Below the pieces are notes generated by a model. The model was given only the letters and a program-made list of their open reading frames with translations. It was not told the DNA's origin and made no database searches. Shown here piece after piece: positions 1-9,294 of a stretch of 64,000 nucleotides of DNA (position 1 is the first letter of the stretch; each line of letters opens with the position of its first letter). Origin of the DNA: Polaribacter filamentus (GTDB lineage: Bacteria > Bacteroidota > Bacteroidia > Flavobacteriales > Flavobacteriaceae); NCBI RefSeq assembly GCF_002943715.1, contig NZ_MQUA01000013.1, positions 1,357,001 to 1,421,000 on the forward strand, in the 5' to 3' direction. The translations under genes were made by a program, and so were the position numbers.

Positions 1-1
1 A

Positions 2-190
2 AAAATAAAACGTTCAGATTTAATGACATGGATTGAGAAAATCTATGAAATTGAAAAAATGGCTAATAATGAAAATGTTTGGAAAGAAAATAACTCGAAG
101 TTTGAGCCAAAAGAAGCTGTTCCTGGTTGTTATTTTAAAATTGAAGAAAAAATAGAAACAACTTTCATTACACTATATTGTGGATGTTAA
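2..190 (+). CDS. 3' end of an unidentified protein (truncated by window edge)
   Basis: An open frame enters from the left edge and runs 62 codons to a TAA at 188-190. The visible peptide is rich in Lys and Glu, contains MTWIEKIYEIEKM, and ends in LYCGC. I do not recognise the family. No signal or membrane segment is visible in this part. The next gene starts 81 bases downstream on the same strand. Confidence 0.55.
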   Translation, partial: KIKRSDLMTWIEKIYEIEKMANNENVWKENNSKFEPKEAVPGCYFKIEEKIETTFITLYCGC

Positions 191-271
191 AACATTTTTT
201 TTCAAAACAAATTACTAAATTTTATAATTTCTTTATCACTTTAAAATTCAATTGATTCGTATTTTTATATC

Positions 272-985
272 ATGAAAAATATATTCTTTTTACTCTTCAT
301 TTTTATTTCGACTTCTTGTGTTTTATCTCAAGAAAAAAATCAACCAAAAGAAATTTACACTTTTAAAAAAGGTGATTATAATGGCATTGGAAAATGGTAT
401 TTAGGTAGAGAAATTGCCTATGTTATGGGGTATGAAGGAATTGATTGGTTAGAACGTGCTGAAAGAGAAAAAGAAGAAAACACTTCTAAATTAATTAAAA
501 ATATGGATATTCAGCCTACAGATTTTATTGCTGACATTGGTGCTGGTTCTGGTTATCATGTTTTTAAAATGGCTCCAATTGCTAGCGAAGGCAAAGTATA
601 TGCTGTTGATATTCAGCTAGAAATGCTACAAGCTATTGTACTAAACTCTAATTTTGAGAAACTTAAAAATATTGAAGTAATTCAAGGTGATTCAACTTCA
701 GTAAACTTACCAGAAAATAAATTTGATAAAGTTTTAATGGTAGATGTGTATCACGAATTTAATTTTCCGAGAGAAATGATTTTATCCATCAAAAAATCTC
801 TAAAGAAAAACGGAAAAATTTATTTGATAGAATATAGAACGGAAGATGATGCTGTACCCATTAAAACAATTCACAAAATGAGCGAAAAACAAGCTGTAAA
901 AGAAATGAAGGCCGCTGGATTTAAACTCGAAAAAAACATCGATAATTTACCTTGGCAACATTGTATGGTTTTCGTTCTAAATTGA
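272..985 (+). CDS. Lipoprotein-like SAM-dependent methyltransferase
   Basis: Class I methyltransferase of 237 aa. Motif I is DIGAGSGYH (about residues 88-96), the acidic residue after strand 2 is in YAVDIQ (D113), and strand 4 is VLMVDVYHEF. The N-terminus is a hydrophobic signal ending in STSC (Cys16), which looks like a lipoprotein cleavage site, so the mature protein would start at Cys16 and sit outside the cytoplasm. That is odd because S-adenosylmethionine is cytoplasmic. Exported-looking methyltransferases of this kind do occur in flavobacteria, as far as I recall. The substrate is unknown. Either the N-terminus is a non-cleaved inner-membrane anchor with a cytoplasmic enzyme, or it is a true lipoprotein. 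It converges on recG across a repeat-rich spacer. Confidence 0.8.
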   Translation: MKNIFFLLFIFISTSCVLSQEKNQPKEIYTFKKGDYNGIGKWYLGREIAYVMGYEGIDWLERAEREKEENTSKLIKNMDIQPTDFIADIGAGSGYHVFKMAPIASEGKVYAVDIQLEMLQAIVLNSNFEKLKNIEVIQGDSTSVNLPENKFDKVLMVDVYHEFNFPREMILSIKKSLKKNGKIYLIEYRTEDDAVPIKTIHKMSEKQAVKEMKAAGFKLEKNIDNLPWQHCMVFVLN

Positions 986-1002
986 TGATCAAATTTTCGT
1001 AA

Positions 1003-1141
1003 GAACGAAACAAGATAAAAATTGAATCAAGAAACAGGATAAAATTGAAACATGAAACACGAACCAAAAACTAAAAAAACAAAAAACAAAAGGTAAGAAA
1101 TAAGAAACAAGATAAAATTGAACCACGAACCAAAAACTAAT
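1003..1141. repeat. Degenerate purine-rich tandem repeat between convergent genes
   Basis: The spacer holds two and a half imperfect copies of a unit resembling AAGAAACAAGATAAAATTGA followed by ACACGAACCAAAAACTAA. Copies start near 1006, 1030 and 1102. It is almost all A/G/C on the plus strand and lies between the ends of two convergent genes. Similar A-rich intergenic repeats are common in flavobacterial genomes. There is no coding signal. Confidence 0.6.
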
Positions 1142-3706
1142 TTAACTAATCTCACTCCAAATTTTAGAAGTTTTAGAAACCTCTAGATAGGTTTGTTTAA
1201 TATTCGCATTTTCTGGTTTTGATAAGTTAGAATCTTCTTGTAATAATGAAATTGCAGTATTTCTAGCATGAACTAAAATTTTAGTGTCCTTTACAATATC
1301 AGCAATTTTTAGATTTAAAATACCACTTTGCTGCGTTCCCATTAAGTTTCCTGGTCCACGTAATTTTAAATCAACCTCAGCAATTTTAAATCCGTCAGAA
1401 GTTTCTACCATGGTTTTTAAACGTGTTTTACCTTCTTCGGATAATTTATAACTCGATAATAAAATACAATAACTTTGATCTGCACCCCTACCAACTCTGC
1501 CTCTTAATTGATGCAATTGACTTAAACCAAATCGCTCTGAACTCTCAATAATCATTACACTTGCATTTGGGACATTTACTCCAACTTCAATAACCGTAGT
1601 GGCTACCATAATTTGAGTTTCGCCTTTTACAAAACGTTGCATTTCAAATTCTTTATCCGCAGGTTTCATTTGTCCGTGAACAATACTTATTTGATATTTT
1701 GGATTTGGAAATTCGCGTGAAACACTTTCATAACCATCCATTAAATCTTTATAATCCATCGTTTCTGATTCCTGAATTAACGGATATACAATATATACTT
1801 GTCTACCTTTTGCAATTTCATCCTTCATAAATTTAAAAACAGACAATCGATTGCTATCAAATCGATGCACCGTTTTTACTTCTTTTCTTCCAGGAGGCAA
1901 TTCATCGATTACAGAAATATCTAAATCGCCATATACAGACATTGCCAAGGTTCTAGGAATTGGTGTTGCCGTCATTACTAAAATGTGTGGTGGCGAAGTA
2001 ACTTCAACCTTTTTAAAGGGAAGGTTTTTTAATTCTTGAGAAATTTTTTCGATTACATTTTCTATATTTTCAAGAACTTCTTCGCTTGTAAATCTGATAA
2101 CTTTGTACCCAAATTCTTCAAAAATTTTATTTCTTATTACATCTGCTTCTTGCAGTTCTGTAGTACTGTCGTTTTCTGCATCAATTTCAACTAGTAAAGG
2201 TTTTGAAATACACGCAAAATCAACCGTAAATTCATCAATAATATGCTGTCTTCTAAATTTAAATTCTAATTTATTTGTTTTTAATTGCTCCCAAAGATTT
2301 TTTTCTGCTTGTACAGACTGATTTTTTCTTTCTTTTTGCAATTCTTTCAACAATTTATATACTAATGGATGCGCAGTTTCATAACGATTGCGTACTTCAA
2401 TTCCCATTTCTTTAGCAATCGTTAAAACGGATCCTCCACCCTTAGACCATAATTTAGATCTTTGTGCAACTCCAAAGCGATGTTGCTCGTCAATAATTGC
2501 AACGCCTAAATTTTGGAATTGTACTTTATCTTCTAGCAAGGCATGCGTACCAATTAAAATATGTAATGTTCCGTTTTCTAAATTTTTATGAATTTCTCTT
2601 CGTTTTTTTATTTTTACAGAACCGGTTAATAAATCTACTTTAAGATTCGTGTTTTTTAAATACTCAGAAATTGCTTTAAAATGTTGTGACGCTAAAATTT
2701 CTGTAGGTGCCATTATAGTAGCTTGAAAGCCATTATCAATCCCTAAAAGCATAGTTAATAATGCAACAATGGTTTTTCCTGAGCCAACATCACCTTGCAA
2801 AAGTCGGTTCATGTGCGCACCAGAGCCCACATCTTTTCTTATTTCTTTAAGCACTCTTTTTTGAGCATTTGTTAAATCGAAAGGCAAGTGATTGTTATAA
2901 AAATCATTGAAATTATCGCTTACATTTTCAAAAACAAATCCTTTTATTTTAGTTTTGTTGATGAGTTTTTTGCGCAATAATTGCAACTGAATAAAAAATA
3001 ATTCTTCAAATTTTAAACGGTATTCTGCTTTGGCTAAATTTTCTTGACTTTTAGGAAAATGCACATTTAAAAAAGCATCTCTTTTATGCATCAACTTAAA
3101 ATCATCAATAATTTCTTGTGATAAACTTTCTTGAATTCCGTCGAAAAACTGTGTTAATAAATTCTGAATATACATTCGTATCAATTTATTAGAAACGCCA
3201 GAATTCGTTAATTTTTCTGTGGATGGGTAAACCGGTTGCATTTTAGATTGCAACTTTTTTTTGAATTCTGTAACCAATTCCATTTCTGGATGCGGAATGC
3301 TAAAATTACCATTATAATGATTCAGTTTTCCATAAACCACATACAGTTCATTTGGCTTCAGGGAATCTTTAATCCATTTATGGCCTTTAAACCAAACCAA
3401 TTCCATAGTTCCTGTAGCATCCTGAAAAATTGCCACTAACCTACTCCCTCTTTTTTGTGCAACTGATTTAATACTGGTTATTTTACCAACAATTTGTACT
3501 TCGGATGAGTTTGGCTGCAAATCATTTATGGTGTAAAAAGCAGTTTTATCAATATATCTAAAAGGGAAAAAATTGAGCAAATCATTACACGATTTAATGC
3601 CCAATTCTGTGCACAAAAGCGCTGCTCTTTGTACACTAATTCCGTTTATATATGTAATTGGATAGCTTAAATTCAATTTGAAAAGATATAAAAAACGAAA
3701 ATACAA
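1142..3706 (-). CDS. recG: ATP-dependent DNA helicase RecG with an inserted DUF559 nuclease domain
   Basis: RecG remodels stalled replication forks and Holliday junctions. Present in order: the OB-fold wedge domain (about 50-150), Walker A GDVGSGKT (305-312), DEQH box (406-409), motif III TATPIP (579-584), and the C-terminal helicase half with RGRVGRG. The protein has 854 aa against about 700 for the family. The extra 150 residues (about 423-571, bases about 1997-2440) lie between SKLWSKG and PPHILVMTATPIP, where normal RecG has only a short loop. They form a DUF559 (Vsr-like) domain with AEKNLWEQL, FKFRRQH, VDFAC (D496) and VEIDAEND (E507). The frame stays open throughout. The first codon used is ATG at 3706; a TTG at residue 11, giving NLSYPITY, is an alternative start. 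The gene is divergent from the RNA methyltransferase, 47 bases away. Confidence 0.93.
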   Translation of the reverse strand: MYFRFLYLFKLNLSYPITYINGISVQRAALLCTELGIKSCNDLLNFFPFRYIDKTAFYTINDLQPNSSEVQIVGKITSIKSVAQKRGSRLVAIFQDATGTMELVWFKGHKWIKDSLKPNELYVVYGKLNHYNGNFSIPHPEMELVTEFKKKLQSKMQPVYPSTEKLTNSGVSNKLIRMYIQNLLTQFFDGIQESLSQEIIDDFKLMHKRDAFLNVHFPKSQENLAKAEYRLKFEELFFIQLQLLRKKLINKTKIKGFVFENVSDNFNDFYNNHLPFDLTNAQKRVLKEIRKDVGSGAHMNRLLQGDVGSGKTIVALLTMLLGIDNGFQATIMAPTEILASQHFKAISEYLKNTNLKVDLLTGSVKIKKRREIHKNLENGTLHILIGTHALLEDKVQFQNLGVAIIDEQHRFGVAQRSKLWSKGGGSVLTIAKEMGIEVRNRYETAHPLVYKLLKELQKERKNQSVQAEKNLWEQLKTNKLEFKFRRQHIIDEFTVDFACISKPLLVEIDAENDSTTELQEADVIRNKIFEEFGYKVIRFTSEEVLENIENVIEKISQELKNLPFKKVEVTSPPHILVMTATPIPRTLAMSVYGDLDISVIDELPPGRKEVKTVHRFDSNRLSVFKFMKDEIAKGRQVYIVYPLIQESETMDYKDLMDGYESVSREFPNPKYQISIVHGQMKPADKEFEMQRFVKGETQIMVATTVIEVGVNVPNASVMIIESSERFGLSQLHQLRGRVGRGADQSYCILLSSYKLSEEGKTRLKTMVETSDGFKIAEVDLKLRGPGNLMGTQQSGILNLKIADIVKDTKILVHARNTAISLLQEDSNLSKPENANIKQTYLEVSKTSKIWSEIS

Positions 3707-3724
3707 AATACCTTTTATTTAATG

Positions 3725-3732
3725 TACCTTTG
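3725..3732 (+). promoter_or_regulatory. Bacteroidota -7 box TACCTTTG
   Basis: TACCTTTG followed by CA matches the TAnnTTTG -7 element of the Bacteroidota primary sigma factor. Transcription would begin near 3737, which excludes the TTG at 3730 as start codon and supports the ATG at 3754. No clear -33 TTTG is seen at the usual distance. Confidence 0.5.
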
Positions 3733-3753
3733 CAGACTATTATAATTAAAAAA

Positions 3754-4965
3754 ATGAGATTACACAGAAACTTAACTTTTGCTGTTATAGACAGTATTCG
3801 AGATATATTTAACGAAGGTGTTTACGCAGATAAAGCCGTTGAAAAAGCCTTAAAAAGAGATAAACGTTGGGGCGCAAGAGACCGTAAATTTGTCGCTGAA
3901 ACGATTTACGATATTGTTCGGTGGAATAGGTTATATGCAGAAATTGCCGAAGTAAAAGTCCCTTATGATCGAGATAATATTTGGAGGTTATTTTCTGTTT
4001 GGTGTATTTTAAGAGGAATTGCTTTACCAGATTGGAACCAAGTTGGTGATGTGCCAGAACGAAGAATTAAAGGACGTTTTGCTGAATTATCAAGAACCAG
4101 AAAATACAGAGAATCTATTCCTGATTGGATGGATGAGCTTTGTGTTTCTGAATTAGGCGAAGAAGTTTGGACAAAAGAAATTGCGGCTTTAAACGAGCAA
4201 GCAAAAGTAATTTTAAGAACAAATACCTTAAACATTTCTAAAGAAATTCTTCAAAAGAAATTAAAGGCAGAAGATATTAGTACCGAATTTGTTCCGAATC
4301 ATCCAGATGCATTACTATTACCAGAAAGAGCAAATGTATTTAAATCAGAAGCTTTTCATAATGGTTTGTTTGAAGTGCAAGATGCTTCATCACAACTAGT
4401 TGCGGCATATTTAGATGTAAAACCAGGCATGAAAGTAATTGATACTTGTGCTGGCGCAGGTGGAAAAACTTTACATTTATCTGCTTTAATGGAAAATAAA
4501 GGGCAAATAATTGCCATGGATATTTACGAAAGTAAACTTAAAAAACTTAAAATTAGAGCTCGTAGAAATGGTGCTCATAATATAGACTTGCGTGTAATAG
4601 ATTCTACAAAAGTAATTAAAAAATTACATGAAAAAGCAGACAGAGTTTTAATTGACGCTCCCTGTTCTGGTTTAGGCGTTATCCGTAGAAATCCAGATTC
4701 TAAATGGAAATTACAACCTGAGTTTATAGAAAATATAAAAAAAGTACAACAAGAAGTTTTACAACAATATTCTAAAATGGTAAAACCAGGCGGAAAAATG
4801 GTCTACGCAACCTGTTCTATTTTACCGTCAGAAAATCAAGAACAAGTTAAGACTTTCTTAACATCAGAATCCGGAAAAGATTTTACATTTGTATCAGATA
4901 AAAAAGTTTTAGCGCATGTTTCTGGTTTCGACGGATTTTACATGGCACTTTTGGAAAGAAAATAA
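3754..4965 (+). CDS. RsmB/NOP-family class I SAM-dependent RNA methyltransferase
   Basis: RNA cytosine-C5 methyltransferase of 403 aa, most likely acting on rRNA. An N-terminal NusB-like RNA-binding part is followed by a Rossmann domain: motif I DTCAGAGGKTLH (230-241), motif IV DAPCSGLG with Cys304, and motif VI YATCS with catalytic Cys354. The two-cysteine arrangement is that of RsmB/RsmF enzymes. The frame is open from a TTG at 3730, but that codon lies inside the promoter -7 box; ATG 3754 gives the family-like start MRLHRNLTFAVIDS. The exact target cytosine cannot be told from the sequence. Confidence 0.88.
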   Translation: MRLHRNLTFAVIDSIRDIFNEGVYADKAVEKALKRDKRWGARDRKFVAETIYDIVRWNRLYAEIAEVKVPYDRDNIWRLFSVWCILRGIALPDWNQVGDVPERRIKGRFAELSRTRKYRESIPDWMDELCVSELGEEVWTKEIAALNEQAKVILRTNTLNISKEILQKKLKAEDISTEFVPNHPDALLLPERANVFKSEAFHNGLFEVQDASSQLVAAYLDVKPGMKVIDTCAGAGGKTLHLSALMENKGQIIAMDIYESKLKKLKIRARRNGAHNIDLRVIDSTKVIKKLHEKADRVLIDAPCSGLGVIRRNPDSKWKLQPEFIENIKKVQQEVLQQYSKMVKPGGKMVYATCSILPSENQEQVKTFLTSESGKDFTFVSDKKVLAHVSGFDGFYMALLERK

Positions 4966-5044
4966 AACCCTATATTTATTGCTGATATAGTGTAAAAATT
5001 GAAGAAAAAGGAAGTACCCTATTTTTTAATTACAAATAAAAAAC

Positions 5045-7246
5045 ATGATAAAAAAACTACTCTTTTTAATTGCAATGACTGTTTACACTGTTTCTTTTTC
5101 GCAAGAAATATATTATAGTGATGTAGATTTAACATTAACCGGAATTCAACTTAAAAATGCATTAGCTGCAAAAATAATAGCAACTCATACTGCCCTAGAA
5201 TATACAAGTGGTGCACCAGATGTTTGGGATGCTACGAGAGCAACTGATGAAAACTCGACTAATACTAGTGAAGTTATTTTATTTTATGGTTGGGAAAGTG
5301 GAAATGATGGAGATATTACAAATGATCTTTCCAGAGACAAAAACTTGCAAGACAATGGAAGTGGAGAAGATTTTGTTTGGAACAGAGAACATGTTTTTCC
5401 TAAATCTTTGGCAAACCCAATATTAAACACAGATGAACCTGGGCCAGCGACAGATGCTCATCATTTAAGAGCAGCAGACAGAAGTCGTAATTCTGCAAGA
5501 AACAACAGAAAATACGGAAGAGGTACTGGGAATTCTGATTTTTCTACAGATACTTTTCCAGGTTTAAGTGGGGCAAATACAAATGCTTGGTATCCTGGAG
5601 ATGATTGGAAAGGCGATGCTGCAAGAATGATTATGTATATGTATATGCATTACGGGGAGGTTTGTTTACCAACTGCAGTTGGTGTTGGAAGTAAGGAATT
5701 TACGCCTGATGAAATGATTGATTTATTTCTAGAATGGAATGTAGAAGATCCTGTTTCAGCTATTGAAATAGCGAGAAACAACTATCATGAAAACACTTCT
5801 AACAATGCTGCACAAGGAAGTAGAAATCCTTTTATAGACAACCCATATTTGGCAACAAGAATTTGGGGAGGAAACTCTGCAGAAGATCGATGGGGATTTT
5901 ATACAAGTAGTGATACTGAAGCTCCTACGACTCCAACAAATGTAACATTAAGTAATATTGCTTTAACATCAATTGCTGTTTCGTGGACTGCTTCTACTGA
6001 TAATGTTGACGTGTCTGGGTATAATATATATGTTAATGATGTTTTAACAGCACAAACTTCAAACTCAAGTACAAATACAACAATCTCTAACTTAAACACA
6101 AATACAACCTATAGTTTTACTGTGAGAGCAAGAGATATTATAAATAACCTTTCTACTGCGAGCACGCCTATAAACGGCACAACATTGCAAGATACAGAAG
6201 TACCAACTGTACCTGCTGATATTGTTATTAGCAATGCTTCAGATTCTTCTTTTAAAGTAAGTTGGTCTGCTTCTACTGATAATAATGCAGTTGCAGGTTA
6301 TGACGTTTATGTAGATGGAAGTTTAAATGCTTCTACAACTGATCTTTTTTACACAGTTACAGCTCTTAGCTCTTCTACAACTTATGCTGTACAAATTTCA
6401 GCAAAAGATGTAGATACTAATATATCTGCTAAAAGTACAACTGTAAATGCAACAACGACAGATGGCACATCTAATGGTGTGACAGAGTTATTTATTTCTG
6501 AATATGTAGAACCTAGTACTCCTGGAGGTGGTAATAATAAAGCTATAGAAATTGTAAATCTATCAGCCTCTACAATAAGTTTAGCCGATTATTCAATTCA
6601 AAAATTTTCATCAACTGGTTGGTTATGGGTAGATGATTTTGACTTAGGAAACGGTAGTATTGTTCCAGGGGATGTATTTGTAATAGTAAATATAAATACA
6701 AGTAACTCGCATCTTTTAGCTGAAAAAGATTTATTTGGACCTCCAAGTAATTCTTCACCTCCATTTCAATATGGTTCTCCTATGAATTTTAATGGAGATG
6801 ATCCTATAGGATTATTTAAAAATGGTATTTTAATAGATGTTATTGGTGATATTTCTAGTAGATCTAAACATATTGAAAATGTGACTTACAGAAGAAACAG
6901 AAATATTTCTGTTCCTAATACTACATTTACTGTAAGTGAATGGGATATTTTAGATGAAAATACTTTTGAAGGTATTGGAAGCCATACATCAACTTTAAGT
7001 ACAAAAAATACTGATTTTCAAGCTTTTAAAATGTTTCCAAATCCAACAAATGGAGATAGGATTTATTTTAGTGTAACAGAAGCTGCAACTATTCAAATAT
7101 ACACTGTATTAGGCAAATTGATACAATCAGCAGAAGTTACAAAAAATAAAAATAGTATTGATATCTCAAAATTTACAACCGGAATGTATCTTTTAAAAAT
7201 TAATTCTGGTAAGCAGTTTATTACCAAAAAATTAATTAAAAACTAA
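5045..7246 (+). CDS. Secreted endonuclease I with two FN3 domains, lamin-tail domain and T9SS sorting signal
   Basis: Extracellular DNase of the EndA/NucM (endonuclease I) family, 733 aa. A signal peptide ends near SFSQ (20). The nuclease domain (about 25-285) carries WNREHVFPKS (112-121) and DAHHLRA (137-143), the metal-dependent His active-site region, and ends with NPFIDNPYLATRIWGG. Two fibronectin type III repeats follow (about 292-380 and 384-472), then a lamin-tail domain (about 480-640, beginning ELFISEYVEPS). A type A sorting domain at the end has MFPNPTNG and ends FITKKLIKN. It should be exported by the type IX system and scavenge DNA. A paralogue lies directly downstream. Confidence 0.93.
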   Translation: MIKKLLFLIAMTVYTVSFSQEIYYSDVDLTLTGIQLKNALAAKIIATHTALEYTSGAPDVWDATRATDENSTNTSEVILFYGWESGNDGDITNDLSRDKNLQDNGSGEDFVWNREHVFPKSLANPILNTDEPGPATDAHHLRAADRSRNSARNNRKYGRGTGNSDFSTDTFPGLSGANTNAWYPGDDWKGDAARMIMYMYMHYGEVCLPTAVGVGSKEFTPDEMIDLFLEWNVEDPVSAIEIARNNYHENTSNNAAQGSRNPFIDNPYLATRIWGGNSAEDRWGFYTSSDTEAPTTPTNVTLSNIALTSIAVSWTASTDNVDVSGYNIYVNDVLTAQTSNSSTNTTISNLNTNTTYSFTVRARDIINNLSTASTPINGTTLQDTEVPTVPADIVISNASDSSFKVSWSASTDNNAVAGYDVYVDGSLNASTTDLFYTVTALSSSTTYAVQISAKDVDTNISAKSTTVNATTTDGTSNGVTELFISEYVEPSTPGGGNNKAIEIVNLSASTISLADYSIQKFSSTGWLWVDDFDLGNGSIVPGDVFVIVNINTSNSHLLAEKDLFGPPSNSSPPFQYGSPMNFNGDDPIGLFKNGILIDVIGDISSRSKHIENVTYRRNRNISVPNTTFTVSEWDILDENTFEGIGSHTSTLSTKNTDFQAFKMFPNPTNGDRIYFSVTEAATIQIYTVLGKLIQSAEVTKNKNSIDISKFTTGMYLLKINSGKQFITKKLIKN

Positions 7247-7266
7247 AAATCATATTTTAACAAAAA

Positions 7267-7294
7267 ACGATTCATAATATTGAATCGTTTTTTT
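7267..7294 (+). terminator. Rho-independent terminator after first endonuclease gene
   Basis: ACGATTCA at 7267-7274 pairs with TGAATCGT at 7281-7288 across a 6-base loop, flanked by A-run and T-run. It separates the two endonuclease genes into different transcription units, although no clear promoter box is visible in the remaining 14 bases before the next ATG. Confidence 0.85.
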
Positions 7295-7308
7295 ATTTGT
7301 AAAAAAAA

Positions 7309-9126
7309 ATGAAAAAAACGCTACTTTTATTAACTTTATTTATTTCTTTAATTTCTTTTGGTCAATTAACAGTTCCTACTAACCTACAAGCCTATTATAA
7401 TGGTGTAGATTTTAATAAAACGGGTACAAGTTTATTTGATGATTTAGCGGTTAAAACTATTGCTAAACACACCAAATACTTAAGCTATCAAGAAATATGG
7501 GATGTAAGTAAAATAACAGACGAAGATCCTTTAAACGTGAACAATGTTTTACTTATTTATGGATATGATGATAATGATGGAAATTATATTACAGACAGAT
7601 CTAGAAGTAAAAATTTAAACGGTGGTACTCAAGGTTCAGATTGGAACAGAGAACATACATTTCCTAATTCTTTAGCAAATCCAAAACTTGAGACTTCAGG
7701 AATAAATTCGCCACCTTATTCAGAAGCACATAATTTAAGACCATCGGATGTAATAATGAACGGAAATAGAGGTAATTTAAAGTTTACATCAGGTTCTGGT
7801 AATGCAAGTGTTGTATCCGGTAACTGGTATCCTGGTGATGAATGGAAAGGAGATGCCGCTAGAATTATTATGTACATGTATATTAGGTATGGTAATCAAT
7901 GTTTACCTTCTTTTGCATCTGTAGGCACAACAAATTCTATAGACCCTAACATGATTAACTTATTATTAGAATGGAATGCTCAAGATCCTGTTTCTACTAT
8001 AGAAGACAACAGAAATAATTATCATGGAAATACTAGTAACACGTATGCACAAGGAAACAGAAATCCTTTTATAGATAATCCGTATTTAGCAACTGCTATT
8101 TGGGGAGGCTCACAAGCAAACAATAGATGGGGTAGTAATCCTGATGCAGATACAGAAGCACCAACAGTACCTACAAATATTATTGCCTCTAATATTACTG
8201 CAACAACTGTAGATTTAAATTGGACAGCATCTAATGATAATATTGGAGTTACTGCTTATAATATTTATGTAGATGGTAACTATTATATTTCTACAAATTC
8301 ATCAGCAACTACTATAACTGTTGCTAATTTAGCATCAGAAACAACATACTCTTTCTCTGTTTTAGCTGCAGATTTAGCAAATAACACCTCTTCGTTAAGT
8401 ACATCAATAAATGCAACAACATTAGAGGCATCTTCGGGTAGTGGAGATTCTTGTGTTTTTGAAACTTTTGAAACAATGCCAGACAATAGTGGTTCATATT
8501 CCGATAGAACTTGGACTGGGGTAAATAATATAGTATGGAATGCTACTAGAACAAGAACAGATCAAGTAATAAACGGAAGAGCCGTTGCTATAGATTTTAG
8601 AACAAATGAAGGCTCTATGACATCCTCTACGATTGCAAATGGTTTGGGTAGTTTAACGGCTTCCACACAAAGAGCATTTAGTGGTGGCACAGGTACAGTA
8701 GATATTTTAGTAAATGGTAATGTCGTTGGTACTTTACCTTATAATGAAACAATTCAAACAACAACAATTTCCAATATAAATATTACTGGAAATATAACTG
8801 TAAAAATAGCAAAATCTGCTTCTGGTGCAGACCGTGTAATTATAGACGATTTAAACTGGTCTTGTTATTCAACATTAAATATTAAAAATGAAAATTTAAA
8901 AAATATTAAAATGTATCCAAACCCTGTAAATGGGAATACGTTATCTATTTCTTCAACAGAAAAAACAGCTATTATTATTTATAATTTATTAGGCAAAGTT
9001 GTAAAAAAAGCAACAATAACTGCAGATAATAATCTAATTGATATTTCAAATTTAGCAAAAGGCATTTATATTGTAAAAATGAACATCAATAATGCAACTG
9101 CTTCTAAAAAATTAATTAAAAACTAA
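7309..9126 (+). CDS. Secreted endonuclease I with one FN3 domain and T9SS sorting signal
   Basis: Paralogue of the upstream gene, 605 aa. The signal peptide ends SFGQ. The nuclease domain has WNREHTFPNSLANP and SEAHNLRP, so one active-site histidine position reads HN instead of HH, then NPFIDNPYLATAIWGG. There is a single fibronectin type III repeat (about 283-370). A beta-rich domain of about 140 residues of unassigned family follows, beginning CVFETFETMPDNSG and ending DRVIIDDLNWSC. A type A sorting domain follows with MYPNPVNG and KKLIKN at the end. Probably an extracellular or cell-surface DNase. Sharing of nuclease plus FN3 plus identical tail with the neighbour points to tandem duplication followed by module exchange. 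Confidence 0.92.
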   Translation: MKKTLLLLTLFISLISFGQLTVPTNLQAYYNGVDFNKTGTSLFDDLAVKTIAKHTKYLSYQEIWDVSKITDEDPLNVNNVLLIYGYDDNDGNYITDRSRSKNLNGGTQGSDWNREHTFPNSLANPKLETSGINSPPYSEAHNLRPSDVIMNGNRGNLKFTSGSGNASVVSGNWYPGDEWKGDAARIIMYMYIRYGNQCLPSFASVGTTNSIDPNMINLLLEWNAQDPVSTIEDNRNNYHGNTSNTYAQGNRNPFIDNPYLATAIWGGSQANNRWGSNPDADTEAPTVPTNIIASNITATTVDLNWTASNDNIGVTAYNIYVDGNYYISTNSSATTITVANLASETTYSFSVLAADLANNTSSLSTSINATTLEASSGSGDSCVFETFETMPDNSGSYSDRTWTGVNNIVWNATRTRTDQVINGRAVAIDFRTNEGSMTSSTIANGLGSLTASTQRAFSGGTGTVDILVNGNVVGTLPYNETIQTTTISNINITGNITVKIAKSASGADRVIIDDLNWSCYSTLNIKNENLKNIKMYPNPVNGNTLSISSTEKTAIIIYNLLGKVVKKATITADNNLIDISNLAKGIYIVKMNINNATASKKLIKN

Positions 9127-9150
9127 TTTATTAAAAACATCTAAATATAT

Positions 9151-9183
9151 AAAAGACTGTCTATCAAGGGCGGTCTTTTTTTT
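9151..9183 (+). terminator. Rho-independent terminator after second endonuclease gene
   Basis: AAAAGACTG at 9151-9159 pairs with CGGTCTTTT at 9171-9179 (one G-T pair), followed by more T residues. Confidence 0.8.
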
Positions 9184-9253
9184 ATATTTAAAACATCATG
9201 CCTAACTGCTTTATTTCTATATAAATAATTCATCAGAATTAAATTGAAAAAAG

Positions 9254-9261
9254 TAAATTTG
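9254..9261 (+). promoter_or_regulatory. -7 box TAAATTTG upstream of purL
   Basis: TAAATTTGCA matches the TAnnTTTG element, placing the transcript start near 9266 and leaving about 29 bases before the purL ATG. No convincing -33 element is seen. Confidence 0.45.
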
Positions 9262-9294
9262 CATTTTTAAAACAATACCCAAATAAACACAATA

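Noticed and set aside
1997..2440. RecG insert as an intein
   Set aside because: No Cys/Ser at its start, no terminal His-Asn before a Cys/Ser/Thr, and it replaces a loop not a catalytic motif; it matches DUF559.
1851..2591. Plus-strand frames of 62-72 codons inside recG, and similar short frames opposite other genes
   Set aside because: They are shadows of long conserved genes on the other strand, without independent starts or motifs.
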